A DNA stretch of 28,866 bases. It comes from DATFAS01 sp035254305 (lineage in GTDB: Bacteria; Bacillota; Bacilli; Aneurinibacillales; RAOX-1). The notes beneath the pieces are model-generated. The model did no database searches, had not been told where the DNA came from, and was given only the letters and a program-made list of their open reading frames with translations. Below, in pieces: positions 1 to 7,252 of this stretch (position 1 is its first letter; every line of letters starts with the position of its first letter). The position numbers were made by a program, and so were the translations under genes. The stretch is from assembly GCA_035254305.1 (NCBI GenBank), contig DATFAS010000213.1, forward strand, positions 1 to 28,866, read 5' to 3'.

Positions 1-16
1 CTAGGGGGAGATAAAG

Positions 17-1465
17 ATGTCTAAGGTTAAGTTTTTTTATGGTGAGAATGTACCACTTGAGATGCACAAGGTGCGAATCGTTCAGAAATTAAATTTACCA
101 CCGATTGAAGCCCGTTTAGAAGCCATCACGGAGGCGGGAAATAATACATTTTTGCTTAAAAATCGAGATGTGTTCATGGATATGCTGACGGATAGCGGCG
201 TGAATGCTATGAGTGATAAGCAGCAGGCAGCCATGATGGAAGCTGATGATAGCTATGCTGGATCTGAAACCTTCACGAGGCTAGAAAATAAAATCGAAGA
301 AATTTTTGGTAAGAAATACTTCCTACCTACACACCAAGGTAGAGCCTGTGAAAATATTCTTTCTCAAGTATTTGTTAAACCGGGATCCTTTGTCCCAATG
401 AACTACCATTTTACAACGACCAAAGCTCACATTGTGCTAAATGGGGGACAAGTAGAAGAGATTTTTATAGATGAGGCCTTGCAGGTAACGAGTTCAAATC
501 CTTTTAAAGGGAATATGGACATTGGGAAACTCCAAGATTTGATTGCAACACACGGGGCAGATAAAATTGCCTTCGTCCGTTTAGAGGCCGGTACGAACCT
601 TATTGGTGGACAACCGTTCTCGATCTCTAATATGCGTGAAGTGCGCAAAGGTTGTGATGACCATGGAATTGTGTTAGTACTTGATGCAAGTCTACTAGCA
701 GATAACTTATATTTTATTAAAGAAAGAGAAGACAGCTATAAAGAAAGAAGTATCCGCGAAATTACCCGTGATATCGCTGATCTTTCAGATGTCATCTATT
801 TCTCTGCTCGTAAGCTTGGCTGCGCCCGTGGGGGTGGTATCTGTACCAATAATGAAGAAGTGTATTTGAAAATCCGTGAGTTGATTCCACTCTATGAAGG
901 CTTCCTCACTTATGGAGGGATGTCTGTTCGTGAAATGGAGGCATTAACGGTGGGTTTAGATGAAACCATGGATGAAAATATGATCAATCAAGGGCCTCAG
1001 TTTATTGCTTACATGACAGAAGAATTATTGAAGAAGGGTGTACCTGTCATTACCCCAGCAGGTGGTCTTGGCTGTCATATTGATGCGATGAGATTTCTTG
1101 ACCATATCCCTCAAAGTGAGTATCCTGCCGGCGCACTTGCAGCAGCACTTTATCTTGTAAGTGGTGTACGAGGTATGGAAAGAGGAACCTTATCGGAACA
1201 AAGAGACGAAAATGGGAATGAAATCTTCTCCAATATGGAGCTTTTGCGTCTAGCTATGCCGCGCCGTGTGTATACCCTTTCTCAGGTTAAGTATGCTGTA
1301 GACCGTATTGCATGGCTATATGAAAACCGTGAATTAGTAGGTGGATTGAAGTTTGTTGAAGAACCTAAGGTTCTACGATTCTTCTTCGGTCGATTAGCAA
1401 CCGTATCGGATTGGCAGTCTAAATTGGCTGCAAAATTCAGAGTGGACTTTGGGGATAGTCTATAA
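17..1465 (+). CDS. Tryptophanase/tyrosine phenol-lyase family PLP enzyme (TPL-like)
   Basis: A 482-aa member of the beta-eliminating lyase family, which splits aromatic amino acids into phenol or indole, pyruvate and ammonia using PLP. Family landmarks are present: LTDSG (57-61), SYAGSE (79-84), PTHQGR (104-109), NLIGGQP (194-200), the PLP-anchoring Asp223 and the Schiff-base lysine K266 in SARK. At the three positions that separate the two enzymes (E. coli TnaA Asp137/Ile396/His463 versus C. freundii TPL Thr124/Arg381/Phe448), it has T133, R389 and F455, so it looks TPL-like. The arginine three residues after the PLP aspartate (TPL Arg217) is Leu226, which is odd. The ATG is preceded by GGGGGAG at 4-10. 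Anything upstream is outside the window. Family is certain; the substrate is not, and automated annotation may call it tryptophanase. Confidence 0.88.
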   Translation: MSKVKFFYGENVPLEMHKVRIVQKLNLPPIEARLEAITEAGNNTFLLKNRDVFMDMLTDSGVNAMSDKQQAAMMEADDSYAGSETFTRLENKIEEIFGKKYFLPTHQGRACENILSQVFVKPGSFVPMNYHFTTTKAHIVLNGGQVEEIFIDEALQVTSSNPFKGNMDIGKLQDLIATHGADKIAFVRLEAGTNLIGGQPFSISNMREVRKGCDDHGIVLVLDASLLADNLYFIKEREDSYKERSIREITRDIADLSDVIYFSARKLGCARGGGICTNNEEVYLKIRELIPLYEGFLTYGGMSVREMEALTVGLDETMDENMINQGPQFIAYMTEELLKKGVPVITPAGGLGCHIDAMRFLDHIPQSEYPAGALAAALYLVSGVRGMERGTLSEQRDENGNEIFSNMELLRLAMPRRVYTLSQVKYAVDRIAWLYENRELVGGLKFVEEPKVLRFFFGRLATVSDWQSKLAAKFRVDFGDSL

Positions 1466-1472
1466 AAAAGAT

Positions 1473-1520
1473 AAGACCAATATTCGGAAATCGTTTCCGA
1501 GTATTGGTCTTTGTTTTTAT
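1473..1520. terminator. Bidirectional terminator between the lyase gene and fabF
   Basis: An 18-bp hairpin (1473-1490 with 1494-1511, 3-nt loop, one G-U pair) lies between two convergent genes. A T-rich tract follows on the plus strand (1511-1518), and an A-run at 1464-1469 gives a T-run on the minus strand. It can serve the lyase gene and fabF. The fabF stop codon (1517-1519) sits inside the T tract. Confidence 0.9.
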
Positions 1521-2752
1521 TCATATTTCTTAAAAATCAATGTCGCATTATGTCCACCAAAACCAAGAGAATTGCTTAGGGAATATCGAATATCCCGCTT
1601 AACCGCTTGGTTCGGCGTGTAATTCAAGTCACATTCTTCATCAGGTGTCTCGTAGTTGATTGTAGGTGGAACCATCCCTGTTTCAATCGCTTTAATGGAG
1701 AAGATCGCTTCCACTGCACCAGCCGCACCAAGTAAATGACCTGTCATGGATTTGGTTGAACTAATATTCAACTTATATGCATGTTCACCGAAGGCAGTTT
1801 TGATTGCTGCCGTTTCATATTTATCATTCAGTGGGGTACTTGTTCCATGGGCATTGATATAATCAATATCCTCCGGTTTGATTCCTGCATCTCTTAGTGC
1901 TTCAAGCATTGCTCTTGCTCCACCTTCGCCGTTCGGAGCAGGGCTAGTAATGTGATAAGCGTCACCTGTTGCCCCATAGCCTACGATCTCTGCATGAATT
2001 CTAGCTCCTCTTGCTAATGCTGAATCTAAGGATTCAAGGACTAATATTCCAGCACCTTCACCCATAATGAATCCATCACGGTTTTTGTCAAAAGGTCTAC
2101 TTGCGGATGCAGGGTCTTCGTTTGTAGACAATGCCTTTGCCGAGCAAAAACCTGCTATTGCTAAATCAGTAATAGGGGACTCAGTGCCACCTGTAACCAT
2201 AATATCTGCTTTGCCAAGCTGAATTTTCTCGAAGGCTTCTCCAATACTGTTCGAACCTGAAGCACAAGCCGTTACGGTACATCCATTTGGACCTTTTGCT
2301 CCTAATTGAATGGAAACCTGGCCAGCAGACATATCAGGAATCATCATCGGAATGAAGAATGGAGAGACTCTTCTAGCTCCTTTTTCTTCAAAAATACGAA
2401 ATTGTGTTTCATGTGTATCCATACCGCCGATTCCACTACCAAGCCAAACCCCGATTCGGTTCGCATTTTCTTCAGTAATGGTGAGATCCGCATCCTTCAC
2501 AGCCATAAACGCAGCTGCTGTTGCATACTGAGTAAATAAATCCATTTTTCTTGCATCGGCTTTATCCATATAATCTTCAGGATTAAAATTCTTTAGCTCA
2601 GCAGCCACTTTTGCACTGAATTTGGAAGCATCTCTCTTGGTTAGTGGGCTGACTCCACTAACGCCTTTTAAACAATTCTCCCAAGCCTCATTCACTGAAT
2701 TTCCAATTGGAGTTACTGCACCCATACCTGTAATAACCACTCTTTTTTTCAT
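1517..2752 (-). CDS. fabF: Beta-ketoacyl-ACP synthase II
   Basis: A 411-aa condensing enzyme of type II fatty acid synthesis. It elongates acyl-ACP with malonyl-ACP in the cytoplasm. The active-site set is complete: Cys163 in TACASGS, His302 in NAHGTSTP, Lys334 and His339 in STKSMTGH, plus the glycine-rich GFGGHN near the C terminus. Ile108 matches the acyl-pocket gate residue of E. coli FabF. I chose the ATG at 2752 (MKKRVVITGMG) because AGGAGAG lies about 8 nt upstream. A further in-frame start 7 codons earlier (2773) has no such site. It lies 42 bp after fabH on the same strand, so the two are most likely one operon. Length and motifs are typical. Confidence 0.96.
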   Translation of the reverse strand: MKKRVVITGMGAVTPIGNSVNEAWENCLKGVSGVSPLTKRDASKFSAKVAAELKNFNPEDYMDKADARKMDLFTQYATAAAFMAVKDADLTITEENANRIGVWLGSGIGGMDTHETQFRIFEEKGARRVSPFFIPMMIPDMSAGQVSIQLGAKGPNGCTVTACASGSNSIGEAFEKIQLGKADIMVTGGTESPITDLAIAGFCSAKALSTNEDPASASRPFDKNRDGFIMGEGAGILVLESLDSALARGARIHAEIVGYGATGDAYHITSPAPNGEGGARAMLEALRDAGIKPEDIDYINAHGTSTPLNDKYETAAIKTAFGEHAYKLNISSTKSMTGHLLGAAGAVEAIFSIKAIETGMVPPTINYETPDEECDLNYTPNQAVKRDIRYSLSNSLGFGGHNATLIFKKYE

Positions 2753-2794
2753 GATCGACTCTCTCCTCACCATTTTATATGAATTGATAAATGA

Positions 2795-3733
2795 TTAGAT
2801 CCCCCAACGAAGGGCAATTGCCCCCCAGGTTAAGCCACCACCAAACCCAACTAAGACAATGACATCTCCATCTTTGATCTTACCTTCTTTGACCTCATGG
2901 TATAACGATAGAGGAATGGAAGCGGCGGATGTATTCCCGTACCGATCTACGGTGACGGATAGCTTTTCTTTTGGTAGACCTAAGCGTTCTCGGGCTGCTT
3001 CTATTATTCTAACGTTTGCTTGGTGGGGAATTAATAAGTCAACGTCATCTTTGCTAAGGCCAGCTTTTTCTATGACATTCAAGGCGGCTTCTCCCATTTG
3101 TTTTACAGCAAATTTAAATACTTCCCTTCCATTCATCTGAATCTTGTCACTTTCACTTGCGGTAAGATGATGAGCACCACTTCCATCGGAACCAAGCTCG
3201 AAGGAAAGAATTCCTTTATTCTCACTCACTGGGCCCATAACAGCAGCTCCCGCACCATCCCCAAATAAAACACAGGTGTTTCGATCAGTCCAATCGGTGA
3301 TTAAGGAGAATTTCTCTGCACCAATCACTAACACATATTTATACACACCGCACTCAATGAATTGTTTGGCGGTTACCATAGCATAAATAAATCCTGAACA
3401 GGCTGCACTTATGTCCATAGCAGCGATTTTTCTAGCTCCTAATCTATCTTGGACCATACAGGCAACGGAAGGGAAAGCATGATCAGGAGTAGCCGTTGCT
3501 ACAAGAATCAGGTCCAACTGATCTGCGGTAATACCTGCGTGGTTTAAAGCCTCTAGCGCAGCTCCATAGGCTAAATCAGAAGCCTTCGTAACATCATCAG
3601 CAATATATCGTTGTTTAATACCTGTTCTTGATTGAATCCATTCATCACTTGTGTCAACCATTTTTTCTAAATCAAAGTTTGTTACAACATTATCAGGAAC
3701 AAAATGTCCTATCCCAATTATTCCAGCAGGCAT
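2795..3733 (-). CDS. fabH: Beta-ketoacyl-ACP synthase III
   Basis: A 312-aa initiating condensing enzyme of fatty acid synthesis. It joins a short acyl-CoA (branched in Bacillales) to malonyl-ACP. The catalytic triad is visible as Cys112 in SAACSGF, His237 in IPHQAN and Asn267 in YGNTSA, with the C-terminal GFGGGLTWG loop. The N-terminal DTSDEWI..RTGI signature is intact. The ATG follows AAAGGTGG at a good distance. It is the first gene of the fabH-fabF pair and sits directly behind a FapR-like operator, which fits control by malonyl-CoA levels. Nothing is unusual in the protein. Confidence 0.96.
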   Translation of the reverse strand: MPAGIIGIGHFVPDNVVTNFDLEKMVDTSDEWIQSRTGIKQRYIADDVTKASDLAYGAALEALNHAGITADQLDLILVATATPDHAFPSVACMVQDRLGARKIAAMDISAACSGFIYAMVTAKQFIECGVYKYVLVIGAEKFSLITDWTDRNTCVLFGDGAGAAVMGPVSENKGILSFELGSDGSGAHHLTASESDKIQMNGREVFKFAVKQMGEAALNVIEKAGLSKDDVDLLIPHQANVRIIEAARERLGLPKEKLSVTVDRYGNTSAASIPLSLYHEVKEGKIKDGDVIVLVGFGGGLTWGAIALRWGI

Positions 3734-3755
3734 CTGTTAACCACCTTTATTTAAT

Positions 3756-3772
3756 TTAATACCAGGTATCAA
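3756..3772 (-). promoter_or_regulatory. FapR-like operator upstream of fabH
   Basis: A 17-bp near-palindrome (TTAATACC-A-GGTATCAA) lies 23 bp upstream of the fabH start. It matches the known FapR box TTAGTACCTRNTACTAA at most positions, including the TACC core and flanking TTA/AA. FapR is the malonyl-CoA-responsive repressor of Bacillales lipid genes. A possible minus-strand -10 (TATAGT, plus coordinates 3780-3785) would place the box at about +1 to +20, where repression is expected. Assignment is by consensus only. Confidence 0.7.
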
Positions 3773-3785
3773 TTTTTTAACTATA

Positions 3786-3923
3786 CCCTAAAATTTAATA
3801 TGTTTCTATGGCTAACACAACCTAAAATAAAAAATAAAGTTCCAAGCGGGTTTTATGAATAGTTGCTGTTGGAATGGGGGAAACATCCCTTGGGAAAACT
3901 TGTTGACAATTAGGGTGAATATA
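3786..3923. other. Non-coding spacer between divergent fabH and htpG promoters
   Basis: This is the middle part of the roughly 300-bp gap between the fabH start (3733) and the htpG start (4040). I see no convincing gene. A 6-bp inverted repeat, TTCCAA (3841-3846) with TTGGAA (3870-3875), is present. So is a TTGACA hexamer at 3903-3908 that has no matching -10 at normal spacing. The functional elements of the gap lie at its two edges and are listed separately. Confidence 0.5.
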
Positions 3924-3952
3924 TTGACTTTCGATAGAAAATACGGTAAATA
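3924..3952 (+). promoter_or_regulatory. Vegetative-type promoter of htpG
   Basis: TTGACT (3924-3929) and TAAATA (3947-3952) are separated by exactly 17 nt, the best sigma-A-like promoter in this gap. Transcription would start near 3959, a few bases before the CIRCE element, the usual geometry for HrcA-repressed genes. Confidence 0.7.
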
Positions 3953-3962
3953 AAAGGTAGGG

Positions 3963-3989
3963 CTAGCACTCAAAGAAGAGGAGTGCTAA
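3963..3989 (+). promoter_or_regulatory. CIRCE element (HrcA operator) upstream of htpG
   Basis: CTAGCACTC, 9 nt, GAGTGCTAA. This is the CIRCE consensus TTAGCACTC-N9-GAGTGCTAA with a single mismatch, in the first base of the left arm. It lies just after the predicted transcription start and about 50 bp before the TTG start of htpG. HrcA is the known repressor that binds this element, normally at groESL and dnaK operons. Confidence 0.93.
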
Positions 3990-4039
3990 CAACTTTACAT
4001 AAGTCTATTCATCCTTATTTAAGGAAGGGAGAGTTTGAA

Positions 4040-5917
4040 TTGGAAACGAAACAATTTAAGGCAGAGTCGAAAAGACTTCTTGATCTAATGATTAACTCCA
4101 TCTATACGCACCGGGAGATCTTCTTAAGAGAACTGATCTCAAATGCTAGCGATGCGATTGATAAAATTTATTATAAAACATTATCCGATGATTCCCTGGT
4201 TTTTGATAAAGACAACTACTATATTCAGGTAACCCCTGATAAGGAAACCAGAGTATTGAAGATTTCTGATACAGGAATCGGAATGACCAAGGATGAGCTT
4301 GACGAGCATCTTGGTGTGATCGCCAAAAGTGGATCTTTGAAATTTAAGAAGGAAAATGAATTAAAGGATGGCTATGACATCATTGGGCAATTTGGTGTAG
4401 GATTCTATTCTGCTTTTATGGTGGCCGATCAGGTAACTGTAATTAGTAAGGCTTTTGGCAGTAATGAAGCGTTCAAGTGGGAATCGATGGGTGTAGAGGG
4501 TTATACCATTGAACCATGTGAGAAGGAAACCTTTGGTACGGATATTATTTTGAAGATCAAAGACAACACAGAAGACGAAAATTTCGATGAATACTTAGAG
4601 GAATATAAATTAAGATCGATTATTAAGAAATACTCTGATTTTATTCGCTACCCAATTAAAATGGATATCACGAGAAGTAGAGTAAAAGAGGGTACAGAAT
4701 CGGAGTACGAGGACTATACAGAAGAACAAACCATCAATAGTATGGTTCCGATCTGGAGAAAGAACAAAAATGAACTCACTCAAGAGGACTATGACAACTT
4801 CTATGCGGAAAAGCACTTTGGCTTTGATAAACCGATTAAACATCTTCACCTTAGCGTAGATGGTGCCGTAAGTTATAATGCCATTCTATATATTCCAGAA
4901 AAAACACCGTATGATTTCTATACGAAAGAATATGAAAAAGGCTTAGAACTCTATTCCAACGGTGTTATGATCATGAATAAGTGTGGCGATCTACTGCCAG
5001 ACTACTTCGGTTTTGTCAAAGGGATCGTTGATTCAGAGGATCTATCCCTCAACATATCTAGAGAAATGCTGCAGCATGATCGTCAGTTAAAGCTCATTGC
5101 CAAAAATATTAAAACCAAAATCAAAAATGAACTTGAAAATCTATTGAAGAATAACCGTGAAAAATACGAAACGTTCTACGAATCCTTCGGCAGACAATTG
5201 AAGTTCGGAATCTATAGCGAATATGGTAGTAATAAAGATGTCTTACAAGATTTAGTACTATTCTATTCTTCTAAAGAGAAGAAAATGGTCACATTAGATG
5301 AATACGTATCTAGAATGCCTGAGGATCAGAAGTATATTTATTACGCAGCAGGAGAATCGATTGAAAGAATCGAGAAGCTGCCGCAAACTGAAATGGTATT
5401 GGATAAAGGATATGAAATCCTATACTTCACGGATGATGTGGATGAATTTGCGATCCGAATGATCATGAACTATAAAGACAAGGAATTCAAATCTGTTTCA
5501 AGTGGTGACTTAGGAATCGAGAATGAAAACGAAAATAACTCTGAAGCAGATGACCAAGAGAATAAAGATCTGTTCGGGGAAATGAAGAGTATATTATCTG
5601 ATAAGGTCAAGGATGTTCGAGCATCCAAAAGATTAAAGCACCATCCGGTGTGCCTTTCTAATGAAGGAGATCTGACTATCGAAATGGAAAAGATCTTGAG
5701 TGCTATGCCTAATAATCAGAATGTCAAGGCAGACAAGGTATTAGAAATCAACGTACACCATGATGTATTTAAGTCGTTAAAAGAAGCCTATGAGAAGGAT
5801 CAGGATAAACTAGCCCTATATACTGGACTATTATATAATCAAGCCCTACTAATTGAGGGATTAGCGATCGAGGATCCGGTGGAGTTTACAAATAATATTT
5901 GTAAAATTATGCTTTAG
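4040..5917 (+). CDS. htpG: Molecular chaperone HtpG (bacterial Hsp90)
   Basis: A 625-aa ATP-dependent cytosolic chaperone. The N-terminal GHKL ATPase domain shows the catalytic Glu31 and Asn35 in RELISNASDAIDK, Asp77 in DTGIGM, and the lid glycine motif GQFGVGFYSAF (117-127). The middle domain has the SLNISREMLQ arginine loop that contacts the nucleotide phosphate. The C-terminal dimerisation part is present. An acidic stretch rich in E, N and D precedes the C-terminal domain. I chose the TTG at 4040 because AGGAAGGGAGAG lies just upstream and it gives METKQFKAES, the usual family start and length. An in-frame start at 3983 falls inside the CIRCE element and is rejected. Monocistronic, with its own terminator. 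Confidence 0.96.
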   Translation: METKQFKAESKRLLDLMINSIYTHREIFLRELISNASDAIDKIYYKTLSDDSLVFDKDNYYIQVTPDKETRVLKISDTGIGMTKDELDEHLGVIAKSGSLKFKKENELKDGYDIIGQFGVGFYSAFMVADQVTVISKAFGSNEAFKWESMGVEGYTIEPCEKETFGTDIILKIKDNTEDENFDEYLEEYKLRSIIKKYSDFIRYPIKMDITRSRVKEGTESEYEDYTEEQTINSMVPIWRKNKNELTQEDYDNFYAEKHFGFDKPIKHLHLSVDGAVSYNAILYIPEKTPYDFYTKEYEKGLELYSNGVMIMNKCGDLLPDYFGFVKGIVDSEDLSLNISREMLQHDRQLKLIAKNIKTKIKNELENLLKNNREKYETFYESFGRQLKFGIYSEYGSNKDVLQDLVLFYSSKEKKMVTLDEYVSRMPEDQKYIYYAAGESIERIEKLPQTEMVLDKGYEILYFTDDVDEFAIRMIMNYKDKEFKSVSSGDLGIENENENNSEADDQENKDLFGEMKSILSDKVKDVRASKRLKHHPVCLSNEGDLTIEMEKILSAMPNNQNVKADKVLEINVHHDVFKSLKEAYEKDQDKLALYTGLLYNQALLIEGLAIEDPVEFTNNICKIML

Positions 5918-5920
5918 TAC

Positions 5921-5962
5921 AAAACCCTGTAAGCGGAATATCTCCCGTTTACAGGGTTTTCT
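5921..5962 (+). terminator. Terminator of htpG
   Basis: A 16-bp stem (5921-5936 with 5945-5960, one G-U pair, 8-nt loop) ends in TTTT directly after the htpG stop. The A-run at its 5' side may also allow it to work on the other strand, although no minus-strand gene is nearby. Confidence 0.9.
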
Positions 5963-6070
5963 ATCGTTTTCAAAAAATATCGGCCACTTTATATGAACTC
6001 CCCTGATTGTAAAAAAGATAAAAACAAAACACTATTAAATTTCCAAATTGTAGAATAATAGTTTAAAATA

Positions 6071-6109
6071 TGTTATAATTTTCTAAAATAAAAACAGCCT
6101 TAGGGCTGT
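6071..6109 (+). promoter_or_regulatory. Extended -10 promoter and 5'-UTR hairpin of the thioesterase gene
   Basis: TGTTATAAT (6071-6079) is an extended -10 with a perfect TATAAT. No good -35 is present at 17 nt. A small 6-bp hairpin, ACAGCC/GGCTGT (6094-6099 with 6104-6109, TTAG loop), lies between it and the AGGGGGAG ribosome binding site. Any regulatory role of the hairpin is unknown. Confidence 0.5.
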
Positions 6110-6128
6110 AGTCAAGGGGGAGAATAAA

Positions 6129-6614
6129 GTGGAAGACTTAGTTGTGAAAGCGATTCAAGATGAATATCCTGATGATTTTGCATGGTGCTATGGATGTGGT
6201 CGTCTAAATGAGGACGGTCATCATTTCCGAACAAGTTGGCAAGGAGAACAAACCCTTTCGATTTATTCACCTCAACCAGAACATTTGGCTTTACCAGGCT
6301 TTGTTTATGGTGGGTTGATTGCCTCATTCATTGATTGCCACGGGACTGGATCAGCGGCATTGGCGTTACACCGCAAAAATGGCCATGAGGTTGGCGAAGG
6401 CGCAGAACCTCCACGGTTTGTGACCGCTTCATTAAAGGTAGATTTTCTAAGACCAACTCCCCATGGAGTTCCACTAAAAGCAATAGGGACCATCCATGAG
6501 ATTCACCCTAAGAAATGGAAGATTGAAACGGAAGTATACGCAAATGACGATCTCTGTGCTCGTGGAGAGGTTATGGCCGTAGTGATGCCAAGTACATTTT
6601 TGAATAAAGAATAA
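6129..6614 (+). CDS. PaaI-family hotdog-fold thioesterase
   Basis: A 161-aa single-domain protein with the shape of PaaI-type acyl-CoA thioesterases. It has an N-terminal WCYGCG element (C20, C23), then PGFVYGGLIASFID around the hotdog central helix, where a catalytic acidic residue and glycines are expected. Next come LKVDFLRPTP and a final beta strand ending CARGEVMAVVMP. It would hydrolyse or edit a thioester in the cytoplasm; the substrate cannot be read from sequence. The GTG at 6129 is preceded by AAGGGGGAG at a good distance. A near-palindromic Cys pair at the N terminus is common in this subgroup. No terminator is obvious before the next gene, so partial cotranscription is possible. 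Confidence 0.82.
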   Translation: MEDLVVKAIQDEYPDDFAWCYGCGRLNEDGHHFRTSWQGEQTLSIYSPQPEHLALPGFVYGGLIASFIDCHGTGSAALALHRKNGHEVGEGAEPPRFVTASLKVDFLRPTPHGVPLKAIGTIHEIHPKKWKIETEVYANDDLCARGEVMAVVMPSTFLNKE

Positions 6615-6655
6615 AACTATGATATCTATCACTTAGCCCACCCTATTCATTCTAC

Positions 6656-6661
6656 TATAAT
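6656..6661 (+). promoter_or_regulatory. Possible -10 element of the split-barrel gene
   Basis: A perfect TATAAT lies 33 bp before the next start codon. The matching -35 region at 17 nt (TTAGCC, 6633-6638) is poor, so this is only a candidate. Confidence 0.35.
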
Positions 6662-6694
6662 AATTGATGTAAGTTAAAAAGGGAGTGGTAGGGA

Positions 6695-7066
6695 ATGATA
6701 TCAGAGAAATTTTTGCAGGTTCTAAGCTATGAAGGAGCAGCAGCCTTTGTAACACAGGGGCAGGAAGAGCCTCATCTTGTCAATACTTGGAATAGTTATA
6801 TTCAGGTTAAGGGCAATAATAAAATTTACTTTCCTGCTGGTGGAATGAAGACAACAGAAGAGAATATCACAAAGGATAATCGAGTTGTCATGTCTGTGGG
6901 CTGCCGAGAGGTAGAGGGCTTTCATGGTCCGGGAACAGGGTTTAGAATCAAGGGTACTGCAGCGTTCCTAACATCCGGAAGTGAGTTCGAAGAAGTCAAA
7001 CAGCGCTTTCCTTGGGCAAGAGCTGTTGTAGAGATAACCACTCAATCTATCGAACAAATGTTATAA
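6695..7066 (+). CDS. Pyridoxamine 5'-phosphate oxidase-like flavin split-barrel protein
   Basis: A 123-aa protein of the FMN-binding split-barrel group. The N-terminal part (LSYEGAAAFVT, then PHLVNTWNSYIQV), the GGMKTTEENI segment that often contacts FMN phosphate, and the VVMSVGCREVEG and FRIKGTAAFL strands fit small PNPOx-like proteins of Firmicutes. These bind flavin or F420/heme-type cofactors as homodimers; the reaction here is unknown. The ATG follows GGGAGTGG. It ends at a strong terminator. The family assignment is by fold-level pattern recognition, so the exact subfamily is uncertain. Confidence 0.75.
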   Translation: MISEKFLQVLSYEGAAAFVTQGQEEPHLVNTWNSYIQVKGNNKIYFPAGGMKTTEENITKDNRVVMSVGCREVEGFHGPGTGFRIKGTAAFLTSGSEFEEVKQRFPWARAVVEITTQSIEQML

Positions 7067-7079
7067 AACAAAAATAGAA

Positions 7080-7118
7080 AGCTCCTTTTGCATGAATCAT
7101 TGCAAGAGGAGTTTTTTT
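7080..7118 (+). terminator. Terminator of the split-barrel gene
   Basis: An 11-bp stem (CTCCTTTTGCA at 7082-7092 with TGCAAGAGGAG at 7101-7111, one G-U pair, 8-nt loop) is followed by seven T residues (7112-7118). This is a classical intrinsic terminator. Confidence 0.9.
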
Positions 7119-7142
7119 ATTCCACCAAAAAATGCATAAAAG

Positions 7143-7172
7143 ATGAACATAACGACATAAAATATGAACATA
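7143..7172 (+). repeat. Direct 9-bp repeat upstream of the amino-acid ABC operon
   Basis: ATGAACATA occurs at 7143-7151 and again at 7164-7172, 21 bp apart start to start, which is two helical turns. It lies about 80-110 bp before the start of the binding-protein gene. The phasing suggests a tandem activator or repressor site, but no known consensus is recognised. Confidence 0.4.
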
Positions 7173-7252
7173 GTATAACAGTTTAAAGTTGGGATTTAAT
7201 TAGTCATGCAACAAATGTCTGAGTTTCCATCATAACAATGGGGGTAAAAAAT

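Noticed and set aside
3903..3908. TTGACA hexamer as the htpG -35
   Set aside because: No acceptable -10 lies 16-18 nt downstream; the TTGACT/TAAATA pair at 3924-3952 is better.
3983..4039. ATG start for HtpG at 3983
   Set aside because: It lies inside the CIRCE element with no ribosome binding site, and would add 19 residues absent from the family.
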